From Allgaiera indica (GTDB taxonomy: Bacteria; Pseudomonadota; Alphaproteobacteria; Rhodobacterales; Rhodobacteraceae), in contig NZ_FNOB01000005.1 of assembly GCF_900106675.1 (NCBI RefSeq), positions 62,001 through 126,000 on the forward strand: 64,000 bases of DNA, read 5' to 3'. The position numbers were made by a program, and so were the translations under genes. Shown here in pieces: positions 35,422 through 47,042 of the stretch. The notes below the pieces were generated by a model that saw nothing but the letters and a program-made list of their open reading frames with translations, searched no databases and was not told where the DNA came from. Each line of letters begins with the position of its first letter. Position 1 is the first letter of the stretch.

Positions 35422-38203
35422 CTTCCGCCCCCGGCAAGAGCCCAGAAATCGCACGGTCCGCCGCCGCCGTCCGCTCTGCCAGCGCCGCCGCAAGGTCTGA
35501 TATCGACGCCGCGCCGGTTTCGCGCAGCAGAAAGGCACGCGCGCCGTCGCCGATCGTCCCGGGGTCAAGCGGGCGGGCGGTCAGCAGCCGATGCGCGGCG
35601 GTGATCCGCCAGCACAGCCGGTAGGCCGCCAAAAGCGCGCCTTCGGCCGCGGCGTCGATCAGCCCGGCGCGGCGCGCGGCGGCGATCTGCATCTCGACCC
35701 GGCGCGCCGGGCTGCCGGCGATCAGCGCGCCCATCTGCGCGGCCAGTTCCACCTCCATCATCCGCCCCGGGCCCAGCCGCGCCTCCCAGGCGCCCCGGCC
35801 CGGCTTGGCCGCGCGCAGCCGGGCGCGCATGTCGGTCACGTCGCGCCGCACCGCGCCGCCCTGCCCCTTTGCCGCCAGCAATTCGCGGCGGAAGGCCTCG
35901 ATATCCGCGCCCAGGCCGGCGTCGCCCGCGATCGGGCGGGCGCGGGTCAGGGCCAGATGTTCCCAAGTCCAGGCCTCGGTCTGCTGATAGTCGCGAAACG
36001 CGGCCCAGGAGGTCGCCACCGGCCCCTGCCGCCCCGAGGGGCGCAGCCGCATGTCGACCTCGTATAGCCGGCCTTCCGCCATCGGCGCGGTCAGCGCGGT
36101 CACCAGCGCCTGCGTCAGCCGCGCGTAATAGGGCCGCACCGCCAGCGGGCGGCGCCCGTCCGAGGCCTCGGCGCCCTGGGCGTCGTAGATCACGATCAGG
36201 TCCAGATCGGAGGCCGCGTTCAGCCGCCCGGCGCCCAGGCTGCCCATGCCCAGCACCGCCGCCCCCCGGCCCGGCGGCGCACCATGCTTGGCCGCGAAAT
36301 TGGCCACGCAGGCGGGCCACAGCGCGGCCAGCACCGCCTCGGCCAGTTCGGCATATTGCTTGCCGGCCTCGACGGCGTCGATCAACCCGCGCAGATGATG
36401 CACGCCGACGCGGAAATGCCATTCCTTGGCCCAGCGGCGCGCGGCATCAAGCTGACCCTCGTAATCCGCGGCCGTGGCCAGCCTTTCGGACAGCTCTGCC
36501 CGCAAGGCCGCGCCCCCAGGCCACGGCGCGAAAAAGCCGCCCCCCAGCACCGCGTCCAGCACACCCGCGTTGCGCGACAGGTACATCGCCAATTGCGGCG
36601 CGGTCGCGCAGATGTCGACGATCAGGTCGATCAGCGAGGGGTTGGCCTCGAACAGCGAAAACAGCTGCACCCCGGCGGGCAATCCGGCAAGAAAGCCGTC
36701 GAATGCACGCAGCGCTTCGGCGGTGTTCGCGGCCTGGGTCAGCCGCTGCAGGATCACCGGGCGCAGGCGATCGAAGATCTGTACCGCGCGAGAGGACCGC
36801 AGCGCCGGGTAATTCGCCCAGCCCTCGGCGATCTTGGCGTCCTCTGGGTCAAGCGGCGGCGCCTCGGGGCCGTCGTCAGGGGCAAAGAAGCCTTCGGTCA
36901 GCGTATCGACCCGTTCCAGCCGTTCGCGCAGCGCCGCGCGGAAGCGGGCGGTATCGGCCTGGCCGCACATGCACGCCAGACGGTCGAAGCCCTCGGGATT
37001 TGTGGGCAGCAGATGGGTCTGGGCATCCTGGACCATCTGCACGCGATGTTCGATTTCGCGGTGGGCGCGGTACTGGGCGGCCAGGTCCTGGCCGTCCTCG
37101 GCCGGCACCCAACCCGCCGCGACCAGCCGCGCCAGGCCCTCGACCGAGCCGCGCACCCGCAGGCTGGGGTCGCGCCCGCCGGCGATCAACTGGCGCGTCT
37201 GGGTGAAGAACTCGATCTCGCGGATGCCGCCGCGGCCAAGCTTCATGTCATGGCCTTCCAGCGCGATCGGCCCGGCCAGGCCCTTGTGGGCGCGGATCCG
37301 CAGGCGCATGTCATGGGCGTCCTGGATGGCGGCGAAATCCAGATGCTTGCGCCACACGAACGGGGTCAGCGAGGTCAGGAACCGCGCGCCCGCCGCCAGG
37401 TCGCCGCCGCAGGGACGGGCCTTGATATAGGCCGCGCGTTCCCAGGTGCGCCCGACGCTTTCATAATAGCTTTCGGCGGCGGCCATGGACAGGCAGACCG
37501 GGGTGACCGAGGCGTCGGGGCGCAGCCGCAGATCGGTGCGGAAGACATAGCCCCCGGGGGTGAGGTCCGACAGAAGCGCGGTCATCTTGCGGGTGACGCG
37601 GATGAAGGCCGCGCGGGCTTCTTGCGCGGCGACCGCGTCGTCGAAACGGGTCTCGTCGTAAAGGCAGATCAGGTCGATGTCGGAGGAATAGTTCAGCTCT
37701 GCCGCGCCCATCTTGCCCATCGCCAGCGCGACCATGCCCGCGGCGGTTTCGGCATCCTGCGCGCGGGCGCCGGGGATCTTGCCGCGCCGGATCTCATCGG
37801 CCACCAGGCGTTTCAGCGACAGATCCACCGCGCGGTCGGCCAGCCGGGTCAGCGCGCCGGTCACCTCCTGCAGCGCCCAGACCCCGCCCAGATCGGCCAG
37901 CGCCACCAGCAGCGCGATCCGCCGCTTGGCCTGGCGCAGTGCCTCGGCCAGCGCGTCCAGGGGCACGGCGCCAAGTGCGCGCAACTCGTCGTCGAGCGCG
38001 GCTTCGGGGGCGGCGAGAAGGGCGGCGCGGATCCAGTCGGCCTCGCGCGCGAGAAGGCCGCGCAGAAAGGGGCTGCAGCCGGCGGTGCCCGCGATCAGGT
38101 CGCCGATCTCGGGGGTCAGGTCGGCAAACGGCGCGCGCGCCTCCTGCCCCGCCTGGGGGTCGAAGGGGATCGGGCAGCGGGTCAGGCGGGCGGCGAATTC
38201 CAT
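35411..38203 (-). CDS. glnE: Glutamine synthetase adenylyltransferase/adenylyl-removing enzyme GlnE
   Basis: The 930-residue bifunctional enzyme adenylylates and deadenylylates glutamine synthetase in response to PII, setting nitrogen assimilation. Two nucleotidyltransferase domains are visible: GKMGAAELNYSSDIDL at 163-178 (adenylyl-removing half) and GMGSLGAGRLNAASDLDLIV in the C-terminal half (adenylylating half), joined by the helical linker with GRGGIREIEFFTQ. Length is normal for alphaproteobacterial GlnE. The chosen start (MEFAARLTRCPIPFDPQ) has no strong ribosome site and could be a few codons off. Confidence 0.95.
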   Translation of the reverse strand: MEFAARLTRCPIPFDPQAGQEARAPFADLTPEIGDLIAGTAGCSPFLRGLLAREADWIRAALLAAPEAALDDELRALGAVPLDALAEALRQAKRRIALLVALADLGGVWALQEVTGALTRLADRAVDLSLKRLVADEIRRGKIPGARAQDAETAAGMVALAMGKMGAAELNYSSDIDLICLYDETRFDDAVAAQEARAAFIRVTRKMTALLSDLTPGGYVFRTDLRLRPDASVTPVCLSMAAAESYYESVGRTWERAAYIKARPCGGDLAAGARFLTSLTPFVWRKHLDFAAIQDAHDMRLRIRAHKGLAGPIALEGHDMKLGRGGIREIEFFTQTRQLIAGGRDPSLRVRGSVEGLARLVAAGWVPAEDGQDLAAQYRAHREIEHRVQMVQDAQTHLLPTNPEGFDRLACMCGQADTARFRAALRERLERVDTLTEGFFAPDDGPEAPPLDPEDAKIAEGWANYPALRSSRAVQIFDRLRPVILQRLTQAANTAEALRAFDGFLAGLPAGVQLFSLFEANPSLIDLIVDICATAPQLAMYLSRNAGVLDAVLGGGFFAPWPGGAALRAELSERLATAADYEGQLDAARRWAKEWHFRVGVHHLRGLIDAVEAGKQYAELAEAVLAALWPACVANFAAKHGAPPGRGAAVLGMGSLGAGRLNAASDLDLIVIYDAQGAEASDGRRPLAVRPYYARLTQALVTALTAPMAEGRLYEVDMRLRPSGRQGPVATSWAAFRDYQQTEAWTWEHLALTRARPIAGDAGLGADIEAFRRELLAAKGQGGAVRRDVTDMRARLRAAKPGRGAWEARLGPGRMMEVELAAQMGALIAGSPARRVEMQIAAARRAGLIDAAAEGALLAAYRLCWRITAAHRLLTARPLDPGTIGDGARAFLLRETGAASISDLAAALAERTAAADRAISGLLPGAEDDG

Positions 38204-38284
38204 GCCGGCAAGATGGCGGCCGGGACGGATGGGGTCAATCGGGATCGGGGCGTTCCTTGGACCTGCTGCGACCGGCCGCCGCCC

Positions 38285-38671
38285 TCAAACCGGAGCAAGC
38301 CCGCCCTCCGGGGTGTCCTGGCTGAAGATGTTGCGCCAGCCTTGCGCGCCCCGCCGCCAGACCGAGGCCACATACATTGCCTCTGGCGTGCTTTGCCCGA
38401 CCCGCGTGAATTCCGCCCGGTAGGCATGCAGCACCACGCCCGGCGCCAGTTCCAGCACCCGCGACCCGGAAAGTGCGTAGCGCAGGACGGTCGGGCCGTT
38501 GGCAAGCTGGCCCACATGTTCGGCCTTGTCGGCGAAACCAGTGGTATAGAGGCCAAGGAACCCGTCCTCCAGCAGTTCCGCGTCCACCGCGGCATCCCCC
38601 GCGACCAGAGCCGCCCACACCCGGCGCTCGAGGCCGAGGATCGTGTCGAAGATCTGTTCGGAATTCGTCAT
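38285..38671 (-). CDS. DUF4440 / SnoaL-like protein
   Basis: A 128-residue protein with the NTF2-like cone fold pattern of DUF4440: an N-terminal helix (QIFDTILGLERRVWAALVAGDA), LLEDGFLGLYTTGF and a C-terminal strand set ending ASVWRRGAQGWRNIFSQDTP. Such proteins are small enzymes or ligand binders of unknown specificity. Ribosome site GGAGGGCCG precedes the ATG. It is on the same strand upstream of glnE but separated by 81 bases. Confidence 0.8.
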   Translation of the reverse strand: MTNSEQIFDTILGLERRVWAALVAGDAAVDAELLEDGFLGLYTTGFADKAEHVGQLANGPTVLRYALSGSRVLELAPGVVLHAYRAEFTRVGQSTPEAMYVASVWRRGAQGWRNIFSQDTPEGGLAPV

Positions 38672-38861
38672 CGGCCCTCCTGCGCCCTGCCCCCGCTGGC
38701 CGATCCTAGGCGGTCAAGCCCGGCCTCGCCGTCACCCTACGCAAAGCCGGCGCAAGGCGCCCGCCCTGAACGCTCCGGGTTTCGTGAGCACCGCGTGCGC
38801 CGCGTCCCCTTGCCCTGCTCGCCCCGTCCGCGCAGGCTGACGTCGCAACAAGGAGACCGCG

Positions 38862-39332
38862 ATGAGCAAAAGCCTGAAACGCGTGCGCGCCGCGCTGGAC
38901 GCCGCGGGGGTGGCCTATGACCTGCGCGAGATGTCCGCGCCGACCCGTACCGCGCAGGAAGCCGCCGATGCCGCTGGCTGCCATATCGACCAGATCGCCA
39001 AGTCGATCATCTTCCGCGGCGAGACCTCGGGCCATGTGAAACTGTTCCTGACCGCCGGCGGCAACCGCGTCAGCGCCGCCAAGGCCAGCGCGGTGGCGGG
39101 CGAGCCCCTGGGCAAGGCCGATGCCGACCTGATCCGCGCCCAGACCGGATTTGCCATCGGCGGCGTCGCTCCGGTCGGTCATCTGACCCCGGTCACCGCC
39201 TATCTGGATCCGCGGCTGATGGATTTCGATCTGGTCTGGGCCGCCGCCGGCACCCCGCGCCATATCTTCTCGATCGCACCCGCCGCGTTGAACGACCTTG
39301 CCGGCGCGGCGATTTCGGATTTCACGGATTGA
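38862..39332 (+). CDS. ybaK: YbaK/EbsC-type aminoacyl-tRNA deacylase
   Basis: The 156-residue protein has the YbaK fold: KSLKRVRAALDAAGV, the conserved IAKSIIFRGETSGHVKLFLTAGGNRV core and a GGVAPVGHL loop. YbaK and its relatives hydrolyse mischarged Cys-tRNAPro or similar errors in trans. An AAGGAG ribosome site precedes the ATG. Which mischarged tRNA it edits cannot be told from the sequence. Confidence 0.88.
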   Translation: MSKSLKRVRAALDAAGVAYDLREMSAPTRTAQEAADAAGCHIDQIAKSIIFRGETSGHVKLFLTAGGNRVSAAKASAVAGEPLGKADADLIRAQTGFAIGGVAPVGHLTPVTAYLDPRLMDFDLVWAAAGTPRHIFSIAPAALNDLAGAAISDFTD

Positions 39333-39368
39333 TCGTAACGGACTGACCGGAAACGCTGATTCGCCCCC

Positions 39369-39445
39369 ATGTGAAAAACGTTCACATGGCCACTTGAAAA
39401 ATTCGGCGGTGCCTCCGATCTTGGATATGTGAAACGCATTCACAT
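39369..39445. promoter_or_regulatory. Two identical palindromic operators before the DUF2852 gene
   Basis: ATGTGAA-N5-TTCACAT occurs twice with identical arms, at 39369-39387 and 39427-39445, centres 58 bases apart. TTGAAA (39394-39399), a candidate -35, lies between them. The second site ends 21 bases before the start codon. Two copies of the same long palindrome strongly suggest binding by a dimeric regulator. Confidence 0.8.
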
Positions 39446-39466
39446 CCCTTTTGACGGAGTTCGCAC

Positions 39467-39892
39467 ATGACCGCCCTCACCGCCTGGCCCGGCCAGGCCC
39501 AGGACTGGCTTGATGAACGCGGCAAGCCCGCCTGGATCGCCGCCATGGTTCTTGGCTTCATCTTCTTCTGGCCCGTCGGCCTTGCCCTTCTGTTCTACAT
39601 GATCTGGAGCAAACGCATGTTCACCGGTTCCTGCCGCCATTCCCGCCATCACGGCCATCACCGGCACGGTCGCAGCTATGGCATGCCGTCCTCGGGCAAC
39701 AGCGCCTTCGATGCCTACAAGGCCGATACGCTGAAGCGCCTCGAGGAAGAGCAAGAGGCCTTCTCGGCCTTCCTGCAGCGTCTGCGCGAAGCCAAGGACA
39801 AGCAGGAATTCGACGCCTTCATGGACGATCGCGCCCGCGCCGCGCGCGACGGCGCCGGCCCCGATACGCCCTCCGCCGACCCCGCCGCTTGA
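39467..39892 (+). CDS. DUF2852 protein
   Basis: The 141-residue protein matches DUF2852: a membrane segment (PAWIAAMVLGFIFFWPVGLALLFYMIW) near the N-terminus, a His/Arg-rich stretch (SRHHGHHRHGRS) and a C-terminal coiled helix with LKRLEEEQEAFSAFLQRLREAKDKQEFDAFM. Members are common in alphaproteobacteria and have no known function. The upstream double palindrome implies tight regulation, so it is probably a conditionally expressed envelope protein. ACGGAG provides the ribosome site. Confidence 0.87.
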   Translation: MTALTAWPGQAQDWLDERGKPAWIAAMVLGFIFFWPVGLALLFYMIWSKRMFTGSCRHSRHHGHHRHGRSYGMPSSGNSAFDAYKADTLKRLEEEQEAFSAFLQRLREAKDKQEFDAFMDDRARAARDGAGPDTPSADPAA

Positions 39893-39951
39893 TACCGGCA
39901 CCGCCAGGGCGGGCCCTTCCCCGGCCCGCCCCAAGCACCTATGTTCCCCCC

Positions 39952-40428
39952 ATGACCTGGTCCGATCCCTTCCCGCCCCGTCGTCCCGGCCCCGCCGGCT
40001 TGCCCGACCCCGCGCTGAACGCGGGGTTCTATGCCGATGTCGCCCCCAAACGCCTGCTGGCCTGGGTGGTGGATACCGTCCTGGTCGTGCTGGCGACGCT
40101 GGCGGTGGTGGTGCTGACCGCGCTGGTGGGGCTGTTCTTCCTGCCGATCATCTTCCTGACGCTCAGCTTCCTTTACCGCTATGTCACGCTGGCGCGCGGC
40201 TCTGCCACCTGGGGGATGCGCCTGGCGGCGATCGAGTTCCGCACCCTTCAGGGCACCCGGCTCGACGCCGCCACGGCCTTTGCGCATACGTTGGGCTATA
40301 CGCTGTCGATCGCCTTCGTGCTGCCCCAACTTGCGTCGATGGCATTGATGCTGACCACCCCGCGCGGCCAGGGGTTGAGCGATCTTGTACTTGGTACCGC
40401 CGCCATCAATCGCGCCGCGCGGGACTGA
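39952..40428 (+). CDS. RDD family membrane protein
   Basis: A 158-residue membrane protein with the RDD signature (FYADVAPKRLLAWVVDTVLV; here the motif reads KRLLAWVVD) and three hydrophobic segments (about 38-60, 64-80 and a C-terminal one around 120-140). RDD proteins are integral membrane proteins of mostly unknown role, some linked to ion homeostasis. The ATG at 39952 is preferred to an upstream in-frame start with low-complexity sequence. Confidence 0.83.
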   Translation: MTWSDPFPPRRPGPAGLPDPALNAGFYADVAPKRLLAWVVDTVLVVLATLAVVVLTALVGLFFLPIIFLTLSFLYRYVTLARGSATWGMRLAAIEFRTLQGTRLDAATAFAHTLGYTLSIAFVLPQLASMALMLTTPRGQGLSDLVLGTAAINRAARD

Positions 40429-40456
40429 TCGGCGGCGCCCCTTGCCGGCGCCGCAT

Positions 40457-40517
40457 GAGTATTTGGACCAAGATGAAGACAAGACGTCTTTCCCTTCATT
40501 GCGGCGCAGATGCTCCG
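40457..40517. repeat. Inverted pair of dispersed repeats, degraded right arm
   Basis: Left arm GAGTATTTGGACCAAGATGA (40457 on) is well preserved; the right arm (40493-40516, CCTTCATTGCGGCGCAGATG) is degenerate. It lies after the RDD gene and before obg. Confidence 0.7.
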
Positions 40518-40607
40518 CCGGGGGCGCCGTGGTCGTGCCGCGGCCATCCTGCCCCGACCGCAGCCGCGAGCCATGGTGCCTTTGATCGCCGGCGCGGCAG
40601 GGTATGA

Positions 40608-42856
<2,249 letters not shown>

Positions 42857-42914
42857 GCGCCCGCTTCGCGCTATATCCCCTCGGCACGGGCCCGACGGGC
42901 GGGACGCCTCCGGC

Positions 42915-42976
42915 GGGAGTATTTCGGCCAAGATGAAGGGAAAGGCCCTGTCCTTCATCTTGGTCCAAATACTCCG
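42915..42976. repeat. Inverted pair of dispersed repeats between proB and proA
   Basis: GGGAGTATTTCGGCCAAGAT (42915 on) and its counterpart ending CTTGGTCCAAATACTCC (to 42975) form a long hairpin with a loop of about a dozen bases. The textbook example of the paired form, and it splits the proB-proA gap. Confidence 0.85.
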
Positions 42977-43028
42977 GGGGGTTTAGGGGGGCGGCGCCCC
43001 CCCTGCGGCGAATGCAAGGACCGATGAC

Positions 43029-44294
43029 ATGAAGGACGGACACGATATCGCGGGGCTGATGGCCGGAATCGGAGCGCGCGCGCGCGCGGCGGCGGCGGAG
43101 CTGGCCTTTGCCCCGGCGGCGGCGAAGCGCGCCGCGCTGGAGGCCGCGGCAAGGGCGATCGAGGCGCGCGCGGCCGAGATCGCCGCCGCGAATGAGCGCG
43201 ACATGGATTTCGGCCGCGACAAGGGGCTGAGCCCGGCGATGCTCGATCGGCTGATGCTCGATCCCGCGCGCATCGCGGGCATCGCCCAAGGGCTGCGCAC
43301 GGTCGCGGCGCAAGACGATCCCGTGGGCGCGGTGATCGCGGAATGGGACATGCCCTCGGGGCTGCATATCCGGCGCGTGCGCACGCCGCTGGGCGTGGTT
43401 GGCGTGATCTTCGAAAGTCGCCCCAATGTCACCGCCGATGCCGGCGCGCTGTGCCTCAAGGCCGGCAACGCGGCGATCCTGCGCGGCGGCTCGGAAAGCT
43501 TCCATTCCTCGCGCGCGATCCACGATTGCCTGGCCGAGGGGTTGCGCGCCGCGGACCTGCCCGAAGACGCGATCCAGCTGGTCCCCACCCGTGACCGTGC
43601 CGCGGTGGCCGAGATGCTGAAGATGACCGGGATGATCGACGTGATCGTGCCGCGCGGCGGCAAGGGACTGGTGGGCCTGGTGCAACGCGAGGCACGGGTG
43701 CCGGTCTTCGCCCATCTTGAAGGCATCGTGCATGTCTATGTCGACGCCGCCGCCGACCCGAAGAAGGCATTCGAGGTGGTGCTGAACGCCAAGACCCGCC
43801 GCACCGGCATCTGCGGCGCCGCCGAATGTCTGCTGATCGACCGGCCGCTGGCCGTGGGGCTGGGCGCCGACCTGATCGCCGCGCTGGTCGAGGCCGGTGT
43901 ACGGGTGCATGCCGACGAGACCCTCGCGGCCCTGCCCGGCACCCTGCGCGCGACCGAGGCGGATTGGGGCCGCGAATATCTGGACATGGATATCGCCGCC
44001 AGGATCGTCGATGGCGTCGATGGCGCGATCGACCACATCCGCCGCTATGGCTCGCAGCATACCGACGCGATCCTGACCGAGGATGACGCGGCGGCCGAGC
44101 GCTTCTTCACCCGGCTCGATTCGGCGATCTTGATGCGCAATGCGTCGACGCAATTCGCAGATGGGGGCGAATTCGGCATGGGGGCCGAGATCGGCATCGC
44201 CACCGGAAAGATGCACGCGCGCGGGCCCGTCGGCGCCGAGCAACTGACCAGCTTCAAGTATCTGGTCACCGGCGATGGTGCGGTACGAAATTAA
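43029..44294 (+). CDS. proA: Gamma-glutamyl phosphate reductase ProA
   Basis: The 421-residue NADPH-dependent enzyme makes glutamate 5-semialdehyde from ProB's product. The catalytic Cys lies in [16 protein letters not shown], with the cofactor-binding [10 protein letters not shown] upstream. Length is normal. The gap to proB is 172 bases and contains an inverted repeat pair, so read-through from proB may be reduced. Confidence 0.96.
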   Translation: MKDGHDIAGLMAGIGARARAAAAELAFAPAAAKRAALEAAARAIEARAAEIAAANERDMDFGRDKGLSPAMLDRLMLDPARIAGIAQGLRTVAAQDDPVGAVIAEWDMPSGLHIRRVRTPLGVVGVIFESRPNVTADAGALCLKAGNAAILRGGSESFHSSRAIHDCLAEGLRAADLPEDAIQLVPTRDRAAVAEMLKMTGMIDVIVPRGGKGLVGLVQREARVPVFAHLEGIVHVYVDAAADPKKAFEVVLNAKTRRTGICGAAECLLIDRPLAVGLGADLIAALVEAGVRVHADETLAALPGTLRATEADWGREYLDMDIAARIVDGVDGAIDHIRRYGSQHTDAILTEDDAAAERFFTRLDSAILMRNASTQFADGGEFGMGAEIGIATGKMHARGPVGAEQLTSFKYLVTGDGAVRN

Positions 44295-44321
44295 GGTATC
44301 GGATCAAAAACACGCCACAAC

Positions 44322-44966
44322 CTACCAGGCAATAACGATTTCCTGCCCCGTTCTTTGAACCGAAATCCGGCATCCCTGCGCCCCGGCCTGGGCCCGCGCC
44401 AGGGCGAATTGAGCCTGTGCGGGGGTGATCTTGTCCGCGACGCTATCGGCCCCCGTTGCAGTCCCGCCAAGCCAGTCCCACAGCGGCGCCTCGATGCGCA
44501 GCTTTTCATGGCTGGCCCGCGCAGTCCAAACCCCGCCTTCGCACCCGATGACGATGCGACCGCCGAAGGCCAGGGCGCTTTCGCAGCACAGCACGATCAG
44601 GAAGCCAAGCTTTGCCTCGGGACGAGAGACATCGCCGACGGCGGACCAGTCCACCGTGACCCGCCCGCCGCGGGTCAGGTCGTCGAGGATGGCGACGATC
44701 TCGGCCCGGCTTAGCCGCGCATCGGCCCCGGCCTGGCCGAAGGCGATGCGGAAGAACCGCACGCGGGCCTTGGCGCTGGCCACGCTTTCCTCGATCAGCG
44801 CAAGTTCCGGCCCCGTCGCGCCTTCCGCCATCGCCAGCAATTCCAGCCCGTTGGCGACCGCGCCCAGCGGGCTGACCAGATCATGGCAGATGCGCGAGCC
44901 GACCAGCGCCGCAAGATCCATCGGCGGCTCGGCGGGAGAAACGGAAAGCGCGGGATCGACAGTCAT
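44322..44966 (-). CDS. chpT: Histidine phosphotransferase ChpT
   Basis: The 214-residue protein has a DHp-like helical hairpin with the phospho-accepting His28 in SRICHDLVSPLGAVANGLELL followed by a degenerate ATPase-like domain without nucleotide motifs. ChpT carries phosphate from CckA to CtrA and CpdR, the alphaproteobacterial cell-cycle and, in Rhodobacterales, motility and gene transfer agent control system. The ATG at 44966 with AGAGG upstream is chosen. Divergent from a small DUF3553 gene across a 27-base gap. Confidence 0.9.
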   Translation of the reverse strand: MTVDPALSVSPAEPPMDLAALVGSRICHDLVSPLGAVANGLELLAMAEGATGPELALIEESVASAKARVRFFRIAFGQAGADARLSRAEIVAILDDLTRGGRVTVDWSAVGDVSRPEAKLGFLIVLCCESALAFGGRIVIGCEGGVWTARASHEKLRIEAPLWDWLGGTATGADSVADKITPAQAQFALARAQAGAQGCRISVQRTGQEIVIAW

Positions 44967-44993
44967 GCAGGCACCTCTTACAACGATCGGGAC

Positions 44994-45176
44994 ATGAACG
45001 GATTCAATGATCTTTTCGAACCAGGGATGCTGGTGCGCCATCCGGACAGGCCGGACTGGGGCCTGGGGCAGGTCCAGTCCAGGATCGGCGACCGCATCAC
45101 GGTGACCTTCGAACATGAGGGCAAAGTGGTGATCGATGGCAACCGCATACAACTTTTGCCTGAATTTCGCCGATGA
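44994..45176 (+). CDS. DUF3553 protein
   Basis: A 60-residue protein beginning MNGFNDLFEPGMLVRHPDRPDWGLGQVQS and matching DUF3553, a KOW/SH3-like beta barrel (WGLGQVQSRIGDRITVTFEHEGKVVI). Function unknown; the fold resembles the CarD/RNA-polymerase-interacting or UvrD C-terminal domains. It is divergent from chpT by only 27 bases, so the two promoters must overlap. Confidence 0.85.
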   Translation: MNGFNDLFEPGMLVRHPDRPDWGLGQVQSRIGDRITVTFEHEGKVVIDGNRIQLLPEFRR

Positions 45177-45332
45177 AGCAATCTTCTGGTGGATCGGGGC
45201 GTCCTGGGCGGCCAGCCGGCTTTTGGTTGCAATGTGCCGGCGCAGCGCCTAAAAGCCGGCGATACGCCCGGCGCCGCGCCGCCGCCCCCCCTGCCGGAAG
45301 CCCCCGCCGCAAGGCCCGACGCCCCCCTGCCC

Positions 45333-46118
45333 ATGATTTCTGACGACACGCATTTCCAGCTGCGCCTTGCCCGTGACGAGGAAGACCTTCTCGCCGCGCA
45401 GCGCCTGCGGTATCGGGTGTTCGTCGAGGAGCTGGGCGGATCGGGCAGCCTGGTCGACCATCAGCAAAGGCTGGAACGCGACGCCTTCGACCCGGTCTTC
45501 GATCATCTGATCCTGGTCGACACGCGGCGCGACCGGGCGTCTCTTGATCACGTCGTCGGGGTCTACCGATTGCTGCGCAGCGACGTGGCGGGTGAATTCG
45601 GGCGCTATTATTCGGAAACCGAATATGACCTGACGCCGCTGAAGGCCAGCGGTCGGCGGATGCTGGAACTGGGACGTTCTTGCGTGGCGGCCGGGTACCG
45701 CGGCGGCACCGCGATGTATCATCTGTGGAACGGGCTGGCCGATTACGTCCTGGAACACCGGATCGAGGTGCTTTTCGGCGTGGCCAGCTTCCACGGCACC
45801 GATATCGAGGCATTGCGGATGCCGCTGGCCTATCTGCATCATCACCACCTGGCGCCCGAATCGATTCGCGTCCGCGCCCAGCCGGATCATTTCCAGCGCA
45901 TGGATCTGGTGGCGGAACAGGATCTGGATCGCACGGCCGCCATGGTCGGCACGCCGGCGCTGATCAAGGCCTATCTGCGGCTGGGCGGCTTCGTCGGCGA
46001 GGGCGCCTTCATCGACCACGAATTCAACACCACCGACGTGTGCCTGTTGATGGATACCGACAAGATGTCAGCCCGCCACAAGGGTTTCTACACCCGCAAG
46101 CACGGAGCCAGGGGATGA
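45333..46118 (+). CDS. olsB: Ornithine lipid N-acyltransferase OlsB
   Basis: A 261-residue GNAT-fold acyltransferase; FQLRLARDEEDLLAAQRLRYRVFVEELG and LELGRSCVAAGYRGGTAMYHLW are typical of OlsB, which transfers a 3-hydroxyacyl group from ACP to the amino group of ornithine. The product, lyso-ornithine lipid, is acylated by OlsA, encoded next with a four-base overlap. The start at 45333 begins MISDDTHFQLRLAR; a longer upstream frame is Pro/Ala-rich and unsupported. Confidence 0.88.
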   Translation: MISDDTHFQLRLARDEEDLLAAQRLRYRVFVEELGGSGSLVDHQQRLERDAFDPVFDHLILVDTRRDRASLDHVVGVYRLLRSDVAGEFGRYYSETEYDLTPLKASGRRMLELGRSCVAAGYRGGTAMYHLWNGLADYVLEHRIEVLFGVASFHGTDIEALRMPLAYLHHHHLAPESIRVRAQPDHFQRMDLVAEQDLDRTAAMVGTPALIKAYLRLGGFVGEGAFIDHEFNTTDVCLLMDTDKMSARHKGFYTRKHGARG

Positions 46119-46993
46119 CCTGGCGCGGCGGCGACGATCCGCCCGCGGGGCGGATCGGGCTGGCGGGATGGGTGCGCGTGGCACGGCGCGGCACGGTCCT
46201 GGCGCTGGTCACCTATGGCGGGCTGGCGCTGTTGCTGGCGCTGCGGCTGGTCGAGCGCCCCCTGTGCGGGATGAACCGGCCCTGGACGCCGCATATCACG
46301 CAGATGGTCTGCCGCGCCGCGCTGCGGATCCTGGGGCTGCGTCTTAGCGCGCGGGGCAAGCCGATGCGGAAGAAGGGCGCGGCGGTGGCCAATCATGCCT
46401 CGTGGCTGGACATCTTCACCCTGAATGCGGCGCAGCGGATCTATTTCGTGTCGAAATCCGAAGTCGCGCGCTGGCCCTTCATCGGCTGGCTGGCGCGGGC
46501 CACGGGCACCGTGTTCATCAATCGCCGCGGGCGCGAGGCCAGGGCCCAGAAGGAGATCTTCGAGGCCCGCCTGCGCCAGGGCCACAGGCTGCTGTTCTTC
46601 CCGGAAGGAACCAGCACCGACGCGCTGCGAATTCTTCCTTTCAAGTCAACGCTTTTCGAGGCTTTCTTCAGCGAAAACCTCAAGCACGTCATGCATCTTC
46701 AGCCGGTCACGGTGATCTATCATGCGCCGCCGGGCGAGGATCCGCGATTCTACGGCTGGTGGGGCGACATGGATTTCGGACGCCATCTGCTGAAAGTGCT
46801 GGCCGCCCCGCGTCAGGGCCGGGTCGAAGTCGTGTTCCACCCGCCCGTCGCGGTCGAGGCCTTCACCGGACGCAAGGCGCTGTCGGCGCATTGCGAGCGT
46901 CTGGTGCGCGTGGCCTTTCCCCGCGACCGCCTGCCGCAAGATCCCGGCCCCGCATCGCCCGCCTGCGCCGCCGGCCTGTCCAGAGACCATTGA
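46115..46993 (+). CDS. olsA: Lyso-ornithine lipid O-acyltransferase OlsA (PlsC family)
   Basis: The 292-residue membrane enzyme has the PlsC motifs NHASWLD and FPEGTSTD and an N-terminal hydrophobic segment (TVLALVTYGGLALLLALRLV). OlsA acylates lyso-ornithine lipid to ornithine lipid, a phosphorus-free membrane lipid. The ATG overlaps the olsB TGA. Some OlsA proteins also make phosphatidic acid, which cannot be excluded here. Confidence 0.9.
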   Translation: MTWRGGDDPPAGRIGLAGWVRVARRGTVLALVTYGGLALLLALRLVERPLCGMNRPWTPHITQMVCRAALRILGLRLSARGKPMRKKGAAVANHASWLDIFTLNAAQRIYFVSKSEVARWPFIGWLARATGTVFINRRGREARAQKEIFEARLRQGHRLLFFPEGTSTDALRILPFKSTLFEAFFSENLKHVMHLQPVTVIYHAPPGEDPRFYGWWGDMDFGRHLLKVLAAPRQGRVEVVFHPPVAVEAFTGRKALSAHCERLVRVAFPRDRLPQDPGPASPACAAGLSRDH

Positions 46994-47042
46994 AGGCCGC
47001 GTCCACGGCCCCGCCGGCATCGCCGCCGCGCCCCGGATCCCG

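Noticed and set aside
36284-38920. 878-codon frame antisense to glnE
   Set aside because: Shadow of glnE; His/Gln/Arg-rich composition typical of antisense frames.
45189-45332. 48-residue N-terminal extension of olsB
   Set aside because: Pro/Ala-rich with no similarity to OlsB; the ATG at 45333 gives the usual start.
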